A stretch of DNA of 64,000 nucleotides, taken from assembly GCF_016862315.1 (NCBI RefSeq), contig NZ_BOMS01000057.1, positions 62,001 to 126,000 of the forward strand. Reading direction: 5' to 3'. Positions 7,314-16,746 of the stretch are shown in pieces; positions within the stretch are counted from its first letter, which is position 1; the number at the start of each line of letters is the position of its first letter. A program made the position numbers and the translations under genes. Under the pieces are notes generated by a model. It was given only the letters and a program-made list of their open reading frames with translations, did not search any database and was not told where the DNA came from. Source of the stretch: Actinoplanes palleronii. Its GTDB lineage: Bacteria; Actinomycetota; Actinomycetes; Mycobacteriales; Micromonosporaceae.

Positions 7314-9308
7314 ATGACCGGATACCGCTTGCTGCTCGTCGAGGACAACGACGACGATGCCGTACTCGTCGCGGACGCCCTGCACGAGGCCGGCATTGAC
7401 TTCACCTACCGGCGAGTCGACACCGAGACCGCCATGCGCGACGCTCTGGCCAGTGGTGTTCCAGATCTGCTCGTCTCCGACTACCGGCTGCCCCGCTTCA
7501 GCGCCGAGGTCGCGTTGCAACTGCTGCGGGATCTCGGACATGACATACCCCTCATCCTCATCTCGGGCCAGTTGGGTGAGGAGGCCGCCGTGAGCCTCAT
7601 GCGCGCGGGGGCCCGCGATTTCGTACGCAAGGATCTGCTGCACCGACTCGCCCCCGCGGTGATCCGGGAGCTGGCGGAGGCTGACGGCCGGCGTCGGCGG
7701 CGAGCGGCGGAACAGGCGCTGCGGGACAGTGAACGCCACTACCGGTTGCTGGCCGAACACGCCCAGGACATCATCTTCCGCTGCGACTTCGATCCCGCTG
7801 CCTCCCTGACCTACCTCAACCCCGCCGTGGCCACCATCACCGGCTATCCGACCGCCGACCTGCTCGGCCCCGCCGATCGCTTCCTCAACCACATCCCGGA
7901 CCCGGACCAGCGGGCGCGCCTGGTCGACTCCTGGCGCTCGTCGACGCCCGAACCGCTGGTGGTCGCCTGGCGCTGTGCCGACGCTTCGGTCGTCTGGCTC
8001 GAACAACGCGCCCGGGGCCTTCGCGACGCCAGGGGAATGCCGGTTGCCGCCGAAGGGGTCCTGCGGGACATCACCGAGCGCGTCCGTGCCGACCGCGAAC
8101 GCGAGGTCTTGATCCAGCAGGCCCAGCAGACCGAGCGCGTCGAATCCCTCGGCCTGCTGGCCGGCGGGGTGGCCCACGACTTCAACAACGCTCTGGCGGT
8201 GATCCTGGGCGCCGCCGCGTTCCTGCGCGACGACCTGGGTCCGGAACACCCCAGCCATCGCGACATCGAACAGATTCGCACCTCGGCCGAGCGCAGCGCG
8301 GCTCTCACCCGGCAACTCCTGATCTTCGCCAGGCGGGAGCCCACCCAACCCGACACTTTCGATCTGAGCACAGCCGTTCAGGAGCTCGCCGAAATGATCC
8401 GGCGCACCATCGGCGAAGACATCGCATTCACCTGCCGACTGGCTCCTCGCGTGCTTCGAGTGACCATCGACCGCAGCCGGATAGAACAGGTCATCCTCAA
8501 CCTCGCGCTGAATTCCCGAGCCGCCATGCCCGACGGCGGGCAGCTTCTGATAGAAACCTCCGTCACCACGGTGCCGGCCGACCACGAACTGCCGTTGTCT
8601 CCCGGTGACTACGTCACCATCGCCGTCTCGGACACCGGTACCGGTATGTCTCCCGAGGTGGCCAAACGAGCCTTCGAGCCGTTCTTCACCACCAGGGCAC
8701 CCGGTGAGGGCACCGGCCTGGGCCTGGCCACCGCCTACGGGGTGATCACCGAAGTGGACGGGCACATCGCGCTGAGCAGCGCGCTGGGCAGGGGGACCAC
8801 CGTCCGTATCTACCTGCCGGAAGCGGCTGCCGCGAGCCGAGTTCCTGCTGCCCCCACCGTGGTCGCCACCGAAGGCAATGCCGAGACGATTCTCGTGGTG
8901 GAGGACGAGGCCCTGGTCCGCGATGTGGTGACCCGGATTCTGACGCGTCATCACTACGTGGTGCTCACCGCGGCGTCCGGCGCCGAGGCGCTCGGTGTGT
9001 TCGAGGAGTCCGCTTCCCGGATCGACGCCGTTCTCACCGACGTGATCATGCCGGGTATGTCCGGCATCCAGCTGGCCGAACGCGTTCGATCCGACCGCCC
9101 CGACCTGCCGGTCCTGTTCATGTCCGGATACACGGCGAACCAGCTCTCCCACGACGTGGGCACAGCCCGACTCGTCCGCAAGCCGTTCAGCGCACAGGAA
9201 CTACTGTCCGCGCTTCGCGCCGCGATCATCTGCACCCCGACGCCGCGCGGCAGAGGCGTGGATGTCCCGAACGGGAGTCCGAGAGCGACTGATCCGCAAC
9301 GCCGCTGA
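7314..9308 (+). CDS. Hybrid sensor kinase: receiver-PAS-HisKA-HATPase-receiver
   Basis: The domain order in 664 residues is a receiver (about 4-120, Asp56 in SDYRLP), PAS (about 138-255), a HisKA helix GGVAHDFNN with His288, HATPase (about 385-495, with NLALNSRAAMPDGG, DTGTGM and GTGLGLAT), and a second receiver (about 523-640, phosphoacceptor Asp576 in LTDVIMPGMSG). The layout points to a phosphorelay that takes phosphate from the upstream kinase on receiver 1, modulates its own kinase core and ends on receiver 2. No DNA-binding output is present, so a further partner is needed. The start is ATG 7314 after AGGAAA. It probably shares a transcript with the kinase at 6027. Confidence 0.9.
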   Translation: MTGYRLLLVEDNDDDAVLVADALHEAGIDFTYRRVDTETAMRDALASGVPDLLVSDYRLPRFSAEVALQLLRDLGHDIPLILISGQLGEEAAVSLMRAGARDFVRKDLLHRLAPAVIRELAEADGRRRRRAAEQALRDSERHYRLLAEHAQDIIFRCDFDPAASLTYLNPAVATITGYPTADLLGPADRFLNHIPDPDQRARLVDSWRSSTPEPLVVAWRCADASVVWLEQRARGLRDARGMPVAAEGVLRDITERVRADREREVLIQQAQQTERVESLGLLAGGVAHDFNNALAVILGAAAFLRDDLGPEHPSHRDIEQIRTSAERSAALTRQLLIFARREPTQPDTFDLSTAVQELAEMIRRTIGEDIAFTCRLAPRVLRVTIDRSRIEQVILNLALNSRAAMPDGGQLLIETSVTTVPADHELPLSPGDYVTIAVSDTGTGMSPEVAKRAFEPFFTTRAPGEGTGLGLATAYGVITEVDGHIALSSALGRGTTVRIYLPEAAAASRVPAAPTVVATEGNAETILVVEDEALVRDVVTRILTRHHYVVLTAASGAEALGVFEESASRIDAVLTDVIMPGMSGIQLAERVRSDRPDLPVLFMSGYTANQLSHDVGTARLVRKPFSAQELLSALRAAIICTPTPRGRGVDVPNGSPRATDPQRR

Positions 9309-9390
9309 GCTGACTGTTCGCCATGACCCCAGCACGCCACTGCGTCTGCCGAGGAGGCGTGCACCATCGGCCCAGGAAAGAGGATCGGTA

Positions 9391-11022
9391 GTGCCTAACA
9401 CCCACATGCCAAGAACGACGCGTCGTGGCGCGGTGAACTTCTTCGGTGACCTACCGGTCGGAGTGAAGATCGGCGGCGCGATCGCGGTGGCGGTCGTGGC
9501 CGGCCTCGCCATCGCGGTCACCGGACTCGTCGGTCTGAGCACGGTGAACAGCAAGGCGAACGGCATCGTGGCAGAGAACCTCATGCCGTCACAGGCTCTC
9601 GCCGCCACGCAGGGCAGTTTCGACGATGAACTGCTGGATCTGGCCAGGATGAACATCGCGGTGAGCGCCGCTGACACCGAGCAATTCCGGCTGGCGGCGG
9701 TCAAGGCGCACGAGCTGACCGTGCAGGGCGTGAAAGTGTACGAGGAGCTGGGTCTGACCAGTGCCCAGCGGGGCGCTGTGGCCACCATCGGCGATGCTCT
9801 GACGGGACTTGCCGGCATCCGTGACGAGCAACTCGTTCCGGCGGCGGCGAAAAGCGACAACGCGGTGTACTCGAAGGTATACAACACGAGCGCCGCACCG
9901 GTGACCGACAAGATCAATGAGGCGTTCGACGTCCTGACCGAGTACGAGGCGAACGACGCGAGCGCCGCGGCGGCGGAGAGCTCGGACTCTTACCGGCGCA
10001 GCCGGACCCTGATGGTCCTCATTCTGAGCACCGGTCTGCTGGTGGCCGCGCTGCTCGGCGGGGTGACCATCCGCCGGATCACCCAACCGCTCGCCGCGGT
10101 CAACGAGAACCTCGCCCAGCTGGCGGCCGGAAATCTGACCGGCGTGGTCACGGTGCGCTCCCGCGACGAGGTGGGCGCCATGGCCGTCGCCCTCAACAAG
10201 GCCACCGGCACCATGCGCGCCACGGTCGAGTCGCTCGGTACCGCCGCGCACTCCCTCGCCGCCGCGGCCGAGCAGCTGTCGGCCACGAACGCCCAGATCT
10301 CCCAGAACGCCCTGGACTCCAGCGCCCAGGCCAAGGCGGTGGCCGCCACCGCCGAGCAGATCCGCCACAACATCGACACCGTCTCGGCCGGTTCGGAGGA
10401 AATGGGCGCCTCGATCCGGGAGATCGCGCAGAGCGCCAACCAGGCCGTCGAGGTGGCCGGGCAGGCCGTGCTCATGGCCGAGTCGACCAACCACACCGTC
10501 ACCCAGCTCGGCGCGTCCTCCGCCGAGATCAGCGACGTGATCCGGCTGATCACCTCGATCGCCGAGCAGACCAACCTGCTGGCCCTGAACGCGACCATCG
10601 AGGCTGCCCGCGCCGGTGACCTGGGCAAGGGTTTCGCCGTGGTGGCCGGCGAGGTCAAGGACCTCGCTCAGGAGACCGCCAAGGCGACCGAGGACATCAG
10701 TGCCCGGGTAGCCGCTATCCAGGCCAGCACCGACACGGCGATCACCGCGATCAGCGAGATCGGCCAGATCATCGGCCGGATCAGCGAATACCAGACCACG
10801 ATCGCGGCAGCGGTCGAGGAACAGACCGCCACCACCGGGGAGATGAACCGTGGCGTCAGCGACGCGGCCGGCGGCGTCCGGGGCATCGCCGAGAGCATCG
10901 ACGGCCTGGCCGGCGCGACGCGCCTCACGACCGAGAACGTCGGCGACGCGCAGCGTGCCTCGGAGGAACTGGCCCGGATGTCCAGCGAGCTGCAGGCCCT
11001 GGTGAGCACGTTCCGGGTGTGA
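9391..11022 (+). CDS. Transmembrane methyl-accepting chemotaxis protein
   Basis: In 543 residues there is a membrane helix (about 24-46, GGAIAVAVVAGLAIAVTGLVGL), a four-helix-bundle type extracytoplasmic sensor (about 47-205), a second helix (about 206-228), a HAMP linker beginning RRITQPLAAVNENLAQLAAGNL, and a full MCP signalling domain with tip IAEQTNLLALNATIEAARAGD. GTG 9391 is taken as the start because AGGAAAGAGGA lies before it; a longer in-frame start at 9262 would overlap the hybrid kinase. Its closest relative here is the soluble receptor at 4227, though the sensory modules differ. No chemotaxis kinase is encoded nearby. Confidence 0.9.
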   Translation: MPNTHMPRTTRRGAVNFFGDLPVGVKIGGAIAVAVVAGLAIAVTGLVGLSTVNSKANGIVAENLMPSQALAATQGSFDDELLDLARMNIAVSAADTEQFRLAAVKAHELTVQGVKVYEELGLTSAQRGAVATIGDALTGLAGIRDEQLVPAAAKSDNAVYSKVYNTSAAPVTDKINEAFDVLTEYEANDASAAAAESSDSYRRSRTLMVLILSTGLLVAALLGGVTIRRITQPLAAVNENLAQLAAGNLTGVVTVRSRDEVGAMAVALNKATGTMRATVESLGTAAHSLAAAAEQLSATNAQISQNALDSSAQAKAVAATAEQIRHNIDTVSAGSEEMGASIREIAQSANQAVEVAGQAVLMAESTNHTVTQLGASSAEISDVIRLITSIAEQTNLLALNATIEAARAGDLGKGFAVVAGEVKDLAQETAKATEDISARVAAIQASTDTAITAISEIGQIIGRISEYQTTIAAAVEEQTATTGEMNRGVSDAAGGVRGIAESIDGLAGATRLTTENVGDAQRASEELARMSSELQALVSTFRV

Positions 11023-11059
11023 CAGGACCCGCAGTGCCGGCACTGCACGCCGGGATCCA

Positions 11060-11140
11060 GCGCAAGGTCACGCCCGGCACGGTCGGCATGACCGGGTTCA
11101 GGACCTTCTTGTTGAACCTCTTCACCGCCTCGAGGCGGTG
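11060..11140 (-). pseudogene. Possible N-terminal remnant of an F420-nitroreductase (DUF385) gene
   Basis: A leftward frame contains RLEAVKRFNKKVLNPVM, the typical opening helix of deazaflavin-dependent nitroreductases, but loses similarity within about 15 residues and lacks the core. A functional relative lies at 31400-31861. This is a weak call; the 11023-11337 gap contains no other gene. Confidence 0.25.
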
Positions 11141-11274
11141 CTGATCGCGGGTCTGTGTCAAGGCGATCCCGTCGATCACCTCTCTCCAGCGCACCACCGC
11201 GGGACCCGGGCCACCAGGGTCCAGCGTCCCGAGTAACCCTGCGGGCCGTGGCTGTCCGGGCTTTACTGGTAAAT

Positions 11275-11297
11275 GTTTCCGGAGTAAAAACGGGTTG
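11275..11297 (+). promoter_or_regulatory. Candidate SigB/SigF-type promoter
   Basis: GTTTCC and GGGTTG are separated by 11 bases, so the first GTTT is 13 bases from GGG. This resembles the actinobacterial general-stress sigma consensus (GTTT, about 14 bases, GGGTA). It lies about 40 bases before the STAS gene, a class often under such control. Confidence 0.4.
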
Positions 11298-11337
11298 AGT
11301 CCGAGTCCCCGGTGGACCCCGACGGCGGGAGCACGTG

Positions 11338-11715
11338 ATGGACCACGCGAAGCAACGCCTCACCGCCACGGCCACCCGATCATCGCCGACCGCCGTCGTG
11401 GTCGCGGTGACCGGTGAGCTCGACTTCAGTACGGTGACGTCCCTCGGCCAGCAGCTGAGCGCCGTGGTCACCGGCCAGCGGGATCGGCTGTGCCTCGACC
11501 TCTCCGGACTCGAGTTCTGCGACGTGGCCGGGCTGCGGGCGCTGCTGGAGATCGGGCGTGTCCGGCCCGGCACCGAGTTCACGGCGGCGGGCTCCGCTGT
11601 GGACACGGTGATGCAGCTGTGCGATCTGCCCACGCTGCTGGGCTACTCCCCGGGGGCGTCACCCTCACGGGCTAATCCGATGAGCCGGCGTCCGGTGCCG
11701 CGATCCGAACGGTGA
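11338..11715 (+). CDS. STAS-domain anti-sigma factor antagonist
   Basis: A 125-residue STAS protein with VVVAVTGELDFSTVTSL and LCLDLSGLEFCDVAGLRALLEI. The position that carries the phosphorylated Ser in SpoIIAA/RsbV (the D-S-S/T-G loop) reads DVAG here, so the usual RsbW-type phosphorylation site is missing; it may be a constitutively free antagonist or sense something else, by inference. The ATG at 11338 is preferred to GTG 11335 because GGGAG is 6 bases upstream. A candidate stress-sigma promoter precedes it, and two HATPase partners are encoded downstream. Confidence 0.85.
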   Translation: MDHAKQRLTATATRSSPTAVVVAVTGELDFSTVTSLGQQLSAVVTGQRDRLCLDLSGLEFCDVAGLRALLEIGRVRPGTEFTAAGSAVDTVMQLCDLPTLLGYSPGASPSRANPMSRRPVPRSER

Positions 11716-12179
11716 ACCGGCCCGATCCTCGGTCCGCCGGGTCGCGTGGCCGAGATGGCGGGACCGGCGCCGTGACCACCCCGGGAGGGCCGGCCGGCTC
11801 ATCGGCGTCCGCGTCGCGTCCCGGCCCACCCTAGGGCGACCACGCCGTCCTCGGCTTCCTCCGGCGCCGGCTTGACCAGGCATTGCTCTGGTCGTACCGA
11901 AAAATCTCCGGAACCGGCGGCGGTGGCGGCGCCGACCGCCGGCAGTGATGGGAATCGGTGTCCGGTCCGGGTGATCGCATCGGCGGGGCCGGTCGTTCCG
12001 GGTTGCCGCGAGCGCCGCCCGATCATCGACGCCCCTGACTCTGTCGGCTGATGGACTCGTGACAAGGGGTTGTGATCGTGGATTTCCCGGCGTTTGGTGT
12101 GACTGGTGCGGGCTGAACTCGATGAGCACGATCTCTTGGCGACGTTGTCGGACACCTCGCATTCGCCAGGGGCCTGCCA
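11716..12179. other. Intergenic stretch without a supportable gene
   Basis: Frames on both strands here are short, arginine/serine-rich and lack conserved motifs or good ribosome-binding sites. A short rightward frame near 12107 (VRAELDEHDLLATL) looks protein-like but ends after about 25 codons, possibly a remnant. Confidence 0.4.
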
Positions 12180-12920
12180 GTGTTGAGGGCAGTGACCGAA
12201 CAGAATGTGGCCACCGGCGTCACCAGGGTGTGCCTCGCCGGCGAGCTGAGCCCGGCCACCGTGCCGACCTGCCGCAATGTCATCGGCAAGGCGGCCGCGC
12301 AGTGCCCGGTCGCCGTGATCGTGGACCTGTCCGACCTGGACCGGGCCGAGACCCGGTCACTTCGGGTGTTCGCCAAGGCGACGCTCAAAGCACAGCAGGA
12401 GTGGAGCGTGCCGGTGCTGCTGTGCGAGCCCGGCGCGGAGGTCCGCCGCGGCCTGGAGACGTTCCGCACCCTGGTGGCGGTCTACGACCATCACTGGCAG
12501 GCATCGCTCGCGGTGCGGGCCTACGTCCCGCGCTGGGTCCGGCAGCGTTTCGCGCCGCTGCCGGAGAGCGCGGCCGACGCCCGGTCGCTGATCGGACAGG
12601 CATGCCTGGACTGGGGGCTGCCGTCGTTGCGGGACACCGCGCGGCTGGTGGCCTCGGAGCTGGCGTCGAACGCGATCCGGCACGCCGCCACCGACTTCGA
12701 CGTCATGGCCAGCTTCACCGGGCGGTACCTGCGGATCGCGGTCCGGGACGGCAGCCGGGTGATGCCGGCACTGGTGCAGCGGGCGCCGACCCGGAGTTCG
12801 ATCATGCCGGCCGGGTCGGGCCGCGGTATGCGGATCATCTCGGCAGCCGGTTCCCACTGCGGTGTGATCCGTGTCGCGGAGGGGAAGACCGTTTGGGTAC
12901 TGATATCCGCCGATCGATGA
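12180..12920 (+). CDS. STAS-HATPase fusion, RsbW-like regulator
   Basis: The first ~100 residues form a STAS-like fold (VTRVCLAGELSPATVPTCR, VIVDLSDLDRAETRSLRVFAK). The rest is an RsbW-type GHKL kinase domain with the N box ASELASNAIRHA, a G1-like LRIAVRDGS and a G2-like GSGRGMRII. This joins an antagonist-like and a kinase-like module in one chain, as in several actinomycete phosphatase/anti-sigma systems. The STAS part again lacks the Ser-bearing loop (DRAET). GTG 12180 is the longest start; GTG 12192 is also possible. It probably acts with the neighbouring STAS and HATPase proteins to control a sigma factor that is not in the window. Confidence 0.8.
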   Translation: MLRAVTEQNVATGVTRVCLAGELSPATVPTCRNVIGKAAAQCPVAVIVDLSDLDRAETRSLRVFAKATLKAQQEWSVPVLLCEPGAEVRRGLETFRTLVAVYDHHWQASLAVRAYVPRWVRQRFAPLPESAADARSLIGQACLDWGLPSLRDTARLVASELASNAIRHAATDFDVMASFTGRYLRIAVRDGSRVMPALVQRAPTRSSIMPAGSGRGMRIISAAGSHCGVIRVAEGKTVWVLISADR

Positions 12921-13129
12921 CCGCCGGGCGGGCCCGGACCCGCAGTTACCCTCAAATGTGTACATGCCGCCGCTGGTACCGACCGTCCCGGGTGGCTAGC
13001 ATGTGCCGGTAGTGAGCCGTGCCGCCGAGAGGCTGTTACATCGGCCTTCCCCGGCAACGGCCATGGCGCTGCTCCAAACCCCGGCGGCTGCCTTCGTGGT
13101 TCGCCGGCGCGTCCGTTTGTGGAGCGGTC

Positions 13130-13636
13130 ATGGATTCGTCACGTCATCCGGCCAGACCGGACGATCAGATGCGCCGAGTGGATGGCGCCAACCTCGATGA
13201 ACAGACCGACGGCGACCCAGGCGATCAGCGGGACGACGCCCTTCTGCTGATCGTCGACTTCGGTATGGCGGACATGCGCGATTTGCGCTCCGCGGTGCGG
13301 GACCGGAGCCGTGGCTGGGGGCTGACCGGTGAGGAACTGGCCCAGTTCGTCCTGGCGGTGCACGAAGGGTGCGCGAACGCCGTGCAGCACGGCGGAGGGC
13401 AGGGCCGGCTGGCGCTGTGGCGGCAGGGGCACCGCCTGCGCTGCCGGATCACCGACAAGGGCGCCGGCCTGCCACCGGATTGGCAGCTGGACGGTCACCG
13501 CGGACAGCCCGAGGTGCTGCCGTCACGCGGATTGTGGCTGATCAACCGGGTGTGCGAGCAGGTGGAGCTCAACAGCGACCACACCGGCACCTGCCTGCTG
13601 CTGAGCTTTCGCCTACCGGCACCCTCCGGCGGGTAG
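13130..13636 (+). CDS. RsbW-like anti-sigma factor kinase
   Basis: This 168-residue GHKL ATPase has LAVHEGCANAVQHGG (N box), CRITDKGAGLPPDW (G1) and SRGLWLINRVCEQVEL (G2). That is normal length for an anti-sigma serine kinase that binds a sigma factor and phosphorylates a STAS antagonist. The start is ATG 13130 with GGAG five bases upstream; a longer frame from 13019 has no such signal. The STAS proteins in the neighbourhood lack the standard target Ser, so the real partner may be elsewhere. Confidence 0.8.
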   Translation: MDSSRHPARPDDQMRRVDGANLDEQTDGDPGDQRDDALLLIVDFGMADMRDLRSAVRDRSRGWGLTGEELAQFVLAVHEGCANAVQHGGGQGRLALWRQGHRLRCRITDKGAGLPPDWQLDGHRGQPEVLPSRGLWLINRVCEQVELNSDHTGTCLLLSFRLPAPSGG

Positions 13637-13866
13637 CAGCGTGGCGTGAGTATTCGGGACGCACGGCGTTGCGGAGTTGCCGTGCCTCCCGCCTTTCAGC
13701 ATGCTGTCCGTTGTGCGATGGACCGGCCCGGACGTGGCTCCTGCCGACGAGAGCGTTTGCCAGCAGTCGGGTCTGACGTGACGGGCGTAAAGTGGGAAAA
13801 TCCAGGTGATCTGGCAGGCCTGACAAGCTCCAGACCGCGGTGCACAACCAGCGGACGGAGCCAGCC

Positions 13867-14643
13867 GTGAACTCTCAGCCGAGCACACCACCCGATGACC
13901 GAAGTCGGTTGATCGCCCGGGCGTTCGTCGAGCTCACGGCGACCGGCAGCCAGGGTGGTCACGTGCTGGACGTCGCGCACACCCTGGCACGGTGGAGTCT
14001 GCGGCTCCTCGACGTCAGCGGCGCCGGAGTGATGCTGCCCGACCGGCGCGGGAGGTTGACATCGATGGCGGTGTCGTCGGAGGCCGTGCGAGTGCTCGAA
14101 TACGAGGAGCTGGCCGCCGGGCGAGGTCCGTGCGTGGAGTCGCACCGGCAAGCGCGTGAGCTGGTGTTCGCCGACGTCGACATCACCGACGCGCGCTGGC
14201 CGGATTTCGGGGGGTCGGCGCGGGCCAGCGGGATCCGCGCGGTGCACGCCTTCCCGATGCTCACCGAGGACATGGCAGTCGGGGTGCTGAACCTGTTCCG
14301 GCCGAGCACCGGTGGGCTGGCCGGCCCGGATTCGCACCTGGCCCGGTCGATGGCGGCCGCGGCCGGCGACACCGTGCGACGGCTCCAGCGGGAAGCCCAG
14401 GCCCAGGTCAGGATCGACGAGTTGACCACGGCGCTGGCCGAGGCCACCAGTGTCGAGCGCGCCAAAGGCATGCTCGCGGTCCAGCTGCGCCTCGATCTGG
14501 ACACCGTGTCGGCGGTGCTGCGGCACACTGCCCGCGCCAGGGGCCTGCGGGTCGGTCAGCTCGCCGAAGCGGTGCTCGCGGGCACCGGGACGATCGACTT
14601 TCCCCTGGTGGTGAGCCCGACGGATGACGACGATGGTGCGTGA
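13867..14643 (+). CDS. GAF-ANTAR regulator 1
   Basis: The 258-residue protein begins at GTG 13867 (GGAG six bases upstream). A GAF domain (about 35-180, with the signature AAGRGPCVESHRQARELVFADV and GIRAVHAFPM) is followed by a C-terminal ANTAR domain (VERAKGMLAVQLRLDLDTVSAVLRHTAR). ANTAR domains bind paired hairpins in nascent RNA and prevent termination. A ligand or redox signal sensed by GAF would gate this. It is the first of three related genes in a row and shares its layout with the next one, implying duplication. Confidence 0.88.
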   Translation: MNSQPSTPPDDRSRLIARAFVELTATGSQGGHVLDVAHTLARWSLRLLDVSGAGVMLPDRRGRLTSMAVSSEAVRVLEYEELAAGRGPCVESHRQARELVFADVDITDARWPDFGGSARASGIRAVHAFPMLTEDMAVGVLNLFRPSTGGLAGPDSHLARSMAAAAGDTVRRLQREAQAQVRIDELTTALAEATSVERAKGMLAVQLRLDLDTVSAVLRHTARARGLRVGQLAEAVLAGTGTIDFPLVVSPTDDDDGA

Positions 14644-14693
14644 CCGGGCTGCTGCCGCACGGAGGGCCACGACCGCACCGGGAGGGGGCGGCG

Positions 14694-15464
14694 ATGACGG
14701 ATGACGCGACCGCGGGCGTATCGGGCCCCGATCACCTCAGCTCCGCTCTGCTGGAGATCATCACCGCCGGTGCCGGGGGCGACGACCAGCTCGAACCGGT
14801 ACGCGCGCTCCTGCGGTCCAGCCGACGGCTCCTGCACGCCACCGGCGCCGGCGTGTTCCTGGCCGACCCCGAGGACCGGCTCCGGGTGGTCGCGGTGACC
14901 TCCGCGGCGGTCGGCCGCCTCGAAGCGACCGAACTGGCGAGCGGACGCGGACCGTGCGTGGAATCGCACCGCAGGGCGGTACCGGTGGCGTACCCCGATG
15001 CCGACGTCGTCGACCCGCGCTGGCCAGGCCTGGGACCGGCGATCCGGGCGACCGGCGCCCGCGCGGTGCACGCCATCCCGATGCTGGGCGGCCAGGGCCG
15101 TCCGTTCGGCGTGCTGAACCTGTTCTACACCGAGCCCGGCCGGCTCGACGACGAGACCATCACCGTGGCCGGCGCTTTTGCCGAAGCCGCCGCGCACACC
15201 GCGCGCCACCTCGACGCGCTGCGCCGCAGCCGGCTGCGTATCCAGCACCTGGAGACCGCGCTGGCCAGCCGGGTGACCATCGAACAGGCCAAGGGCATGC
15301 TGGCCGTGCACTGGCGGATCAGCCCGGATGCCGCGTTCACCCGGATCCGTCAACTGGCCCGGGACACCAACCAGAACCTTCACGAACTCGCCGTGGAGAT
15401 CGTCTCCGGAAGGTTCCCGCTACCCGCGGATGACGGCGGCCCGGAAGCCGGGCAAGGTCCATGA
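14694..15464 (+). CDS. GAF-ANTAR regulator 2
   Basis: The 256-residue protein has the same organisation as its upstream neighbour: GAF with ASGRGPCVESHRRAVPVAYPDADVVD and ARAVHAIPMLGG, then ANTAR with IEQAKGMLAVHWRISPDAAFTRIRQLARD. ATG 14694 follows GGGAGGGGGCG and is preferred to the in-frame GTG 14640, which would overlap the previous gene. Its stop overlaps the next start by four bases (ATGA at 15461), so genes 2 and 3 are translationally coupled. Likely RNA-binding antiterminator; target transcripts are unknown. Confidence 0.88.
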   Translation: MTDDATAGVSGPDHLSSALLEIITAGAGGDDQLEPVRALLRSSRRLLHATGAGVFLADPEDRLRVVAVTSAAVGRLEATELASGRGPCVESHRRAVPVAYPDADVVDPRWPGLGPAIRATGARAVHAIPMLGGQGRPFGVLNLFYTEPGRLDDETITVAGAFAEAAAHTARHLDALRRSRLRIQHLETALASRVTIEQAKGMLAVHWRISPDAAFTRIRQLARDTNQNLHELAVEIVSGRFPLPADDGGPEAGQGP

Positions 15465-16177
15465 CGACATCCGACAGCCGCTCAGCGCAGCTGCTGCGTC
15501 AGTTGGTGTCCGGGCTCCGCGCTCGCGGCGGCATCACCGCGCTGGCCACCGACTGCCACCAGCAGTTACCCGACCTCGGCGGGGTCACCCTCAGCGTCTC
15601 CGCCGGTTCGCAGGGCTGGCTGCTGCTCAGCGACAGCGGCACCCGTTCCGAGCAACTGGAAGACCTGCAGAACCAGCTGCACGAGGGACCACGCTTCGAC
15701 GTCGTCGCGCTCGGTGAGCCGGTCGTCGCGGCGGACCTGGGCGCCCCGGCGGCCGTGCGACGCTGGCCGGCGTTCGCCCCGCAGGCGCTGGCCAGCGGCG
15801 TTCGTGCGATGTTCGCCTTCGCCGTGGTGCACGACGGCCATCCGGTCGGGGTCCTCACCCTCTACCGCGCTACCGCCGGAGCGCTGACCGCCTCGGCCGG
15901 GGAGTGCGCGGCCCGCTACGCGCTGGCCGCCGCCACCCTGCTGCTCGATGCCGTCAGCACCAACGGCACCCGGCACCCGGCCATGACCATGCCCGCCGGC
16001 GTCGCCGCGGTGCAACAGGCGGTGGGCATGGTCATGGCGTACACCGGTGCCGACGCCGAGGTGGCTCTGCACCTGCTCCGTGCCTATGCCGAGGAGCACG
16101 CGCGGCCGATGCACGAGGTCGTCGCCGAGACCCTCGCCGGCCGATTGACCTTCGGTCCGGGTGCCGGGGAAGAGTAG
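15461..16177 (+). CDS. GAF-ANTAR regulator 3
   Basis: A 238-residue member of the same series but more diverged: a GAF region with LQNQLHEGPRFDVVALGEPVVAADL and a C-terminal ANTAR-like segment VQQAVGMVMAYTGADAEVALHLLRAYAEEH. The ATG overlaps the preceding stop. Most actinobacterial GAF-ANTAR proteins sit singly, so three adjacent copies suggest local duplication with divergence of the sensor domain. Confidence 0.85.
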   Translation: MTTSDSRSAQLLRQLVSGLRARGGITALATDCHQQLPDLGGVTLSVSAGSQGWLLLSDSGTRSEQLEDLQNQLHEGPRFDVVALGEPVVAADLGAPAAVRRWPAFAPQALASGVRAMFAFAVVHDGHPVGVLTLYRATAGALTASAGECAARYALAAATLLLDAVSTNGTRHPAMTMPAGVAAVQQAVGMVMAYTGADAEVALHLLRAYAEEHARPMHEVVAETLAGRLTFGPGAGEE

Positions 16178-16228
16178 AAACGACGCCAGCACCGGGTGGG
16201 TGGTGCCTGCGGGCGGGCCACTGGATGC

Positions 16229-16466
16229 CCGGTTCGTCTCTCATGTAGTCGGCGACGGTGTTCCACACTGCCGGATTCACGATGGTGTGGCTCATGTGCT
16301 GGGTGGTGCTGGGCCAGTCGGGGTCGGCCAGGTAGCCGGCGACGACGAACGAGGTGGTGCCCAGGACCAGCGCGGCGGTCCGCTGGTTGTCGGTGGTGCC
16401 GGTCTTGCCGAAGACCGGGTGCCCGACGGCGTGCGACGCCGGCGGCTTTCCACCGCACCAGAGCAA
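16229..16466 (-). pseudogene. C-terminal fragment of a class A penicillin-binding protein
   Basis: Reading leftward gives GHPVFGKTGTTDNQRTAAL, then TSFVVAGYLADPDWPST and HTIVNPAVWNTVADYM. This is the KTGT active-site box and following strands of an actinobacterial transpeptidase. The upstream part, with the Ser active site and the glycosyltransferase domain, is missing, and nearby frames are shifted. It is a relic of a gene that once extended rightward. Nothing else in 16178-16746 looks coding. Confidence 0.6.
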
Positions 16467-16746
16467 TCAGCCCGCGCCATCCTTCGGATATCCCGGCCCG
16501 GCGATTTTGCAACGGCATTCCCGCGTACGTGTGCGGAGGAGATCCCGGACGCGAACCGATCTGACCGATGGGCGACGTTTCCGGTGTCGACCGGCTCAAA
16601 GCCTTGCCGCGAGCGGGTGGGTGCAGGAACCTCGACGGCGAACTCCATCACCACGTCGGACGGACGGGCGGGCGGCCGGTGGATGCCGCCGGGTGCGGGT
16701 CGCCGTCGCCGATGCGACGGTGGCCGTGACGCATCAGGGAGGTTCG

